The notes under the pieces are model-generated. The model ran no database searches, had not been told where the DNA came from, and was given only the letters and a program-made list of their open reading frames with translations. Both the position numbers and the translations under genes were made by a program. A stretch of DNA of 64,000 bases from the NCBI RefSeq assembly GCF_046250175.1, contig NZ_CP176468.1. One strand, written 5' to 3'. The DNA comes from Psychromonas sp030397575 (GTDB lineage Bacteria > Pseudomonadota > Gammaproteobacteria > Enterobacterales > Psychromonadaceae). Numbering within the stretch: the stretch's first letter is position 1; each line of letters begins with the position of its first letter. This document shows positions 63,294 to 64,000 of this stretch, piece after piece.

Positions 63294-64000
63294 TTACAAC
63301 CCGAAACTATTAGCTAAACTGCCCATGACTAAGTTCCAGCCATCTACTAATACAAACAACATTAATTTAAAGGGTAGTGAAATAATCATTGGTGATAACA
63401 TCATCATCCCCATTGCCATTAAGATACTTGCTACCACTAAATCTATAATCAAAAAAGGAATAAACAACATAAAGCCTATTTGGAAAGCAGTTTTTAATTC
63501 ACTAGTTACAAAAGCAGGTATCAATACTGTAATTGGCACTTCTTCAGGTGTATCTACTTGAACATCAGCAATTTCCATGAACATCTCAAGGTCTTTTAGG
63601 CGCGTTTGTGACAACATAAATTGCATCATCGGCTTTTTACCTTCTTCCAATGCTTGCACAATGGTCATTTCTTCATTGAGATAAGGTTGTAAAGCCGTTT
63701 CATTAATACGATCAAACACTGGCGCCATGATAAAGAAGGTCAAAAACAGTGCTATACCGTTAATCACCTGATTAGATGGAGAGCTTTGTAAGCCTAGAGC
63801 TTGACGCAGAATCGACATGACCACCACAATACGAGTAAAAGAGGTCATTAAAATAAGCATTGCCGGCAGGAAGCTCAATGCCGTCATAAAAGCTAAGACT
63901 TGCAGCGTAACACTGTATTCTTGATCGCCTGTAGGGCTGGTTGTCACTGTTACCGCAGATAAGGCAGTAGGATCGGCCAATACTTGAGGTACAAACATTA
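63294..64000 (-). CDS. fliP: Flagellar export protein FliP (5' end beyond window)
   Basis: FliP forms the core of the export gate. The frame is open to the right edge. The visible 234 residues after an internal methionine begin VPQVLADP, which looks like the end of a signal peptide, so the true start is almost certainly outside the window. Typical segments are FLPAMLILMTSFTRIVVVMS, then ALGLQSSPSNQVINGIALFL, and the C-terminal LPFKLMLFVLVDGWNLV. Confidence 0.95.
   Translation of the reverse strand, partial: MFVPQVLADPTALSAVTVTTSPTGDQEYSVTLQVLAFMTALSFLPAMLILMTSFTRIVVVMSILRQALGLQSSPSNQVINGIALFLTFFIMAPVFDRINETALQPYLNEEMTIVQALEEGKKPMMQFMLSQTRLKDLEMFMEIADVQVDTPEEVPITVLIPAFVTSELKTAFQIGFMLFIPFLIIDLVVASILMAMGMMMLSPMIISLPFKLMLFVLVDGWNLVMGSLANSFGL

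Noticed and set aside
1..64000. CRISPR arrays, insertion sequences, prophage, tRNA or rRNA genes
   Set aside because: Reading both strands gave no spaced direct-repeat arrays, transposase or integrase genes, or tRNA-like folds; gene order is conserved core genome.

Overview
The window reads as a chromosomal segment of an AT-rich, polar-flagellated gammaproteobacterium of the Vibrio/Shewanella/Psychromonas kind. Protein similarity to E. coli is high in the housekeeping genes. The flagellar block (flrA-flrB-flrC, fliD, flaG, flhA-flhF-flhG-fliA-cheYZAB-parC/parP-cheW followed by ccm) has the layout of marine Alteromonadales/Vibrionales. Frequent A/T third positions and AT-rich spacers suggest a Psychromonas-like host, but that placement is inference. 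I see no tRNA, rRNA, insertion sequence, prophage or CRISPR array. Nearly all of the window is core genome, and I did not find an undescribed gene system in it.

Region 1 (1-14870, minus strand) is the envelope and translation cluster, in transcription order rpsB-tsf, pyrH-frr, uppS-cdsA-dxr-rseP-bamA, skp-lpxD-fabZ-lpxA, and lpxB-rnhB (rnhB cut by the window edge). Intrinsic terminators or attenuators interrupt it after rpsB, tsf, frr, bamA and lpxA. rpsB is preceded by a leader RNA with a possible pseudoknot. Region 2 (15147-18603, plus strand) is map-glnD, ending in a bidirectional terminator. Region 3 (18703-22466, minus) is an FbpABC-type ferric iron ABC transporter whose sigma70 promoter overlaps a likely Fur box.

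Region 4 (22534-32482) is flagellar. flrA, flrBC, fliD, flaG and one flagellin gene lie on the minus strand, and fliS plus a FliT/FlaI-like gene lie on the plus strand inside them. GG-N10-GC sigma54 promoters precede flrB, fliS and fliD, and two tandem sigma28 promoters precede flagellin. Region 5 (32585-39380, minus) carries a MaoC-like dehydratase gene, pyrF, lapA-lapB, ihfB, rpsA, cmk and mlaA.

Region 6 (39400-46397, minus) is the complete cytochrome c maturation operon ccmABCDEFGHI. Region 7 (46717-64000, minus) is the late flagellar and chemotaxis locus: fliP-fliQ-fliR-flhB, flhA-flhF-flhG-fliA, cheY-cheZ-cheA-cheB, motC-motD, parC-parP, cheW and a DUF2802 gene. FlrA and sigma54 would drive flrBC, fliS, fliD and flhA. 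FlhA to FliP build the export gate, FlhF/FlhG set polar placement and number, FliA drives flagellin, and ParC/ParP place the chemoreceptor arrays.

The points most worth a second look are: flhA appears to start at an ATT codon, with a 13-bp direct repeat spanning its leader; CheA carries five copies of an acidic motif in place of a normal P2 region; fliS/flaI are inverted relative to their usual operon; flagellin has twin sigma28 promoters; and MlaA lacks its lipobox.
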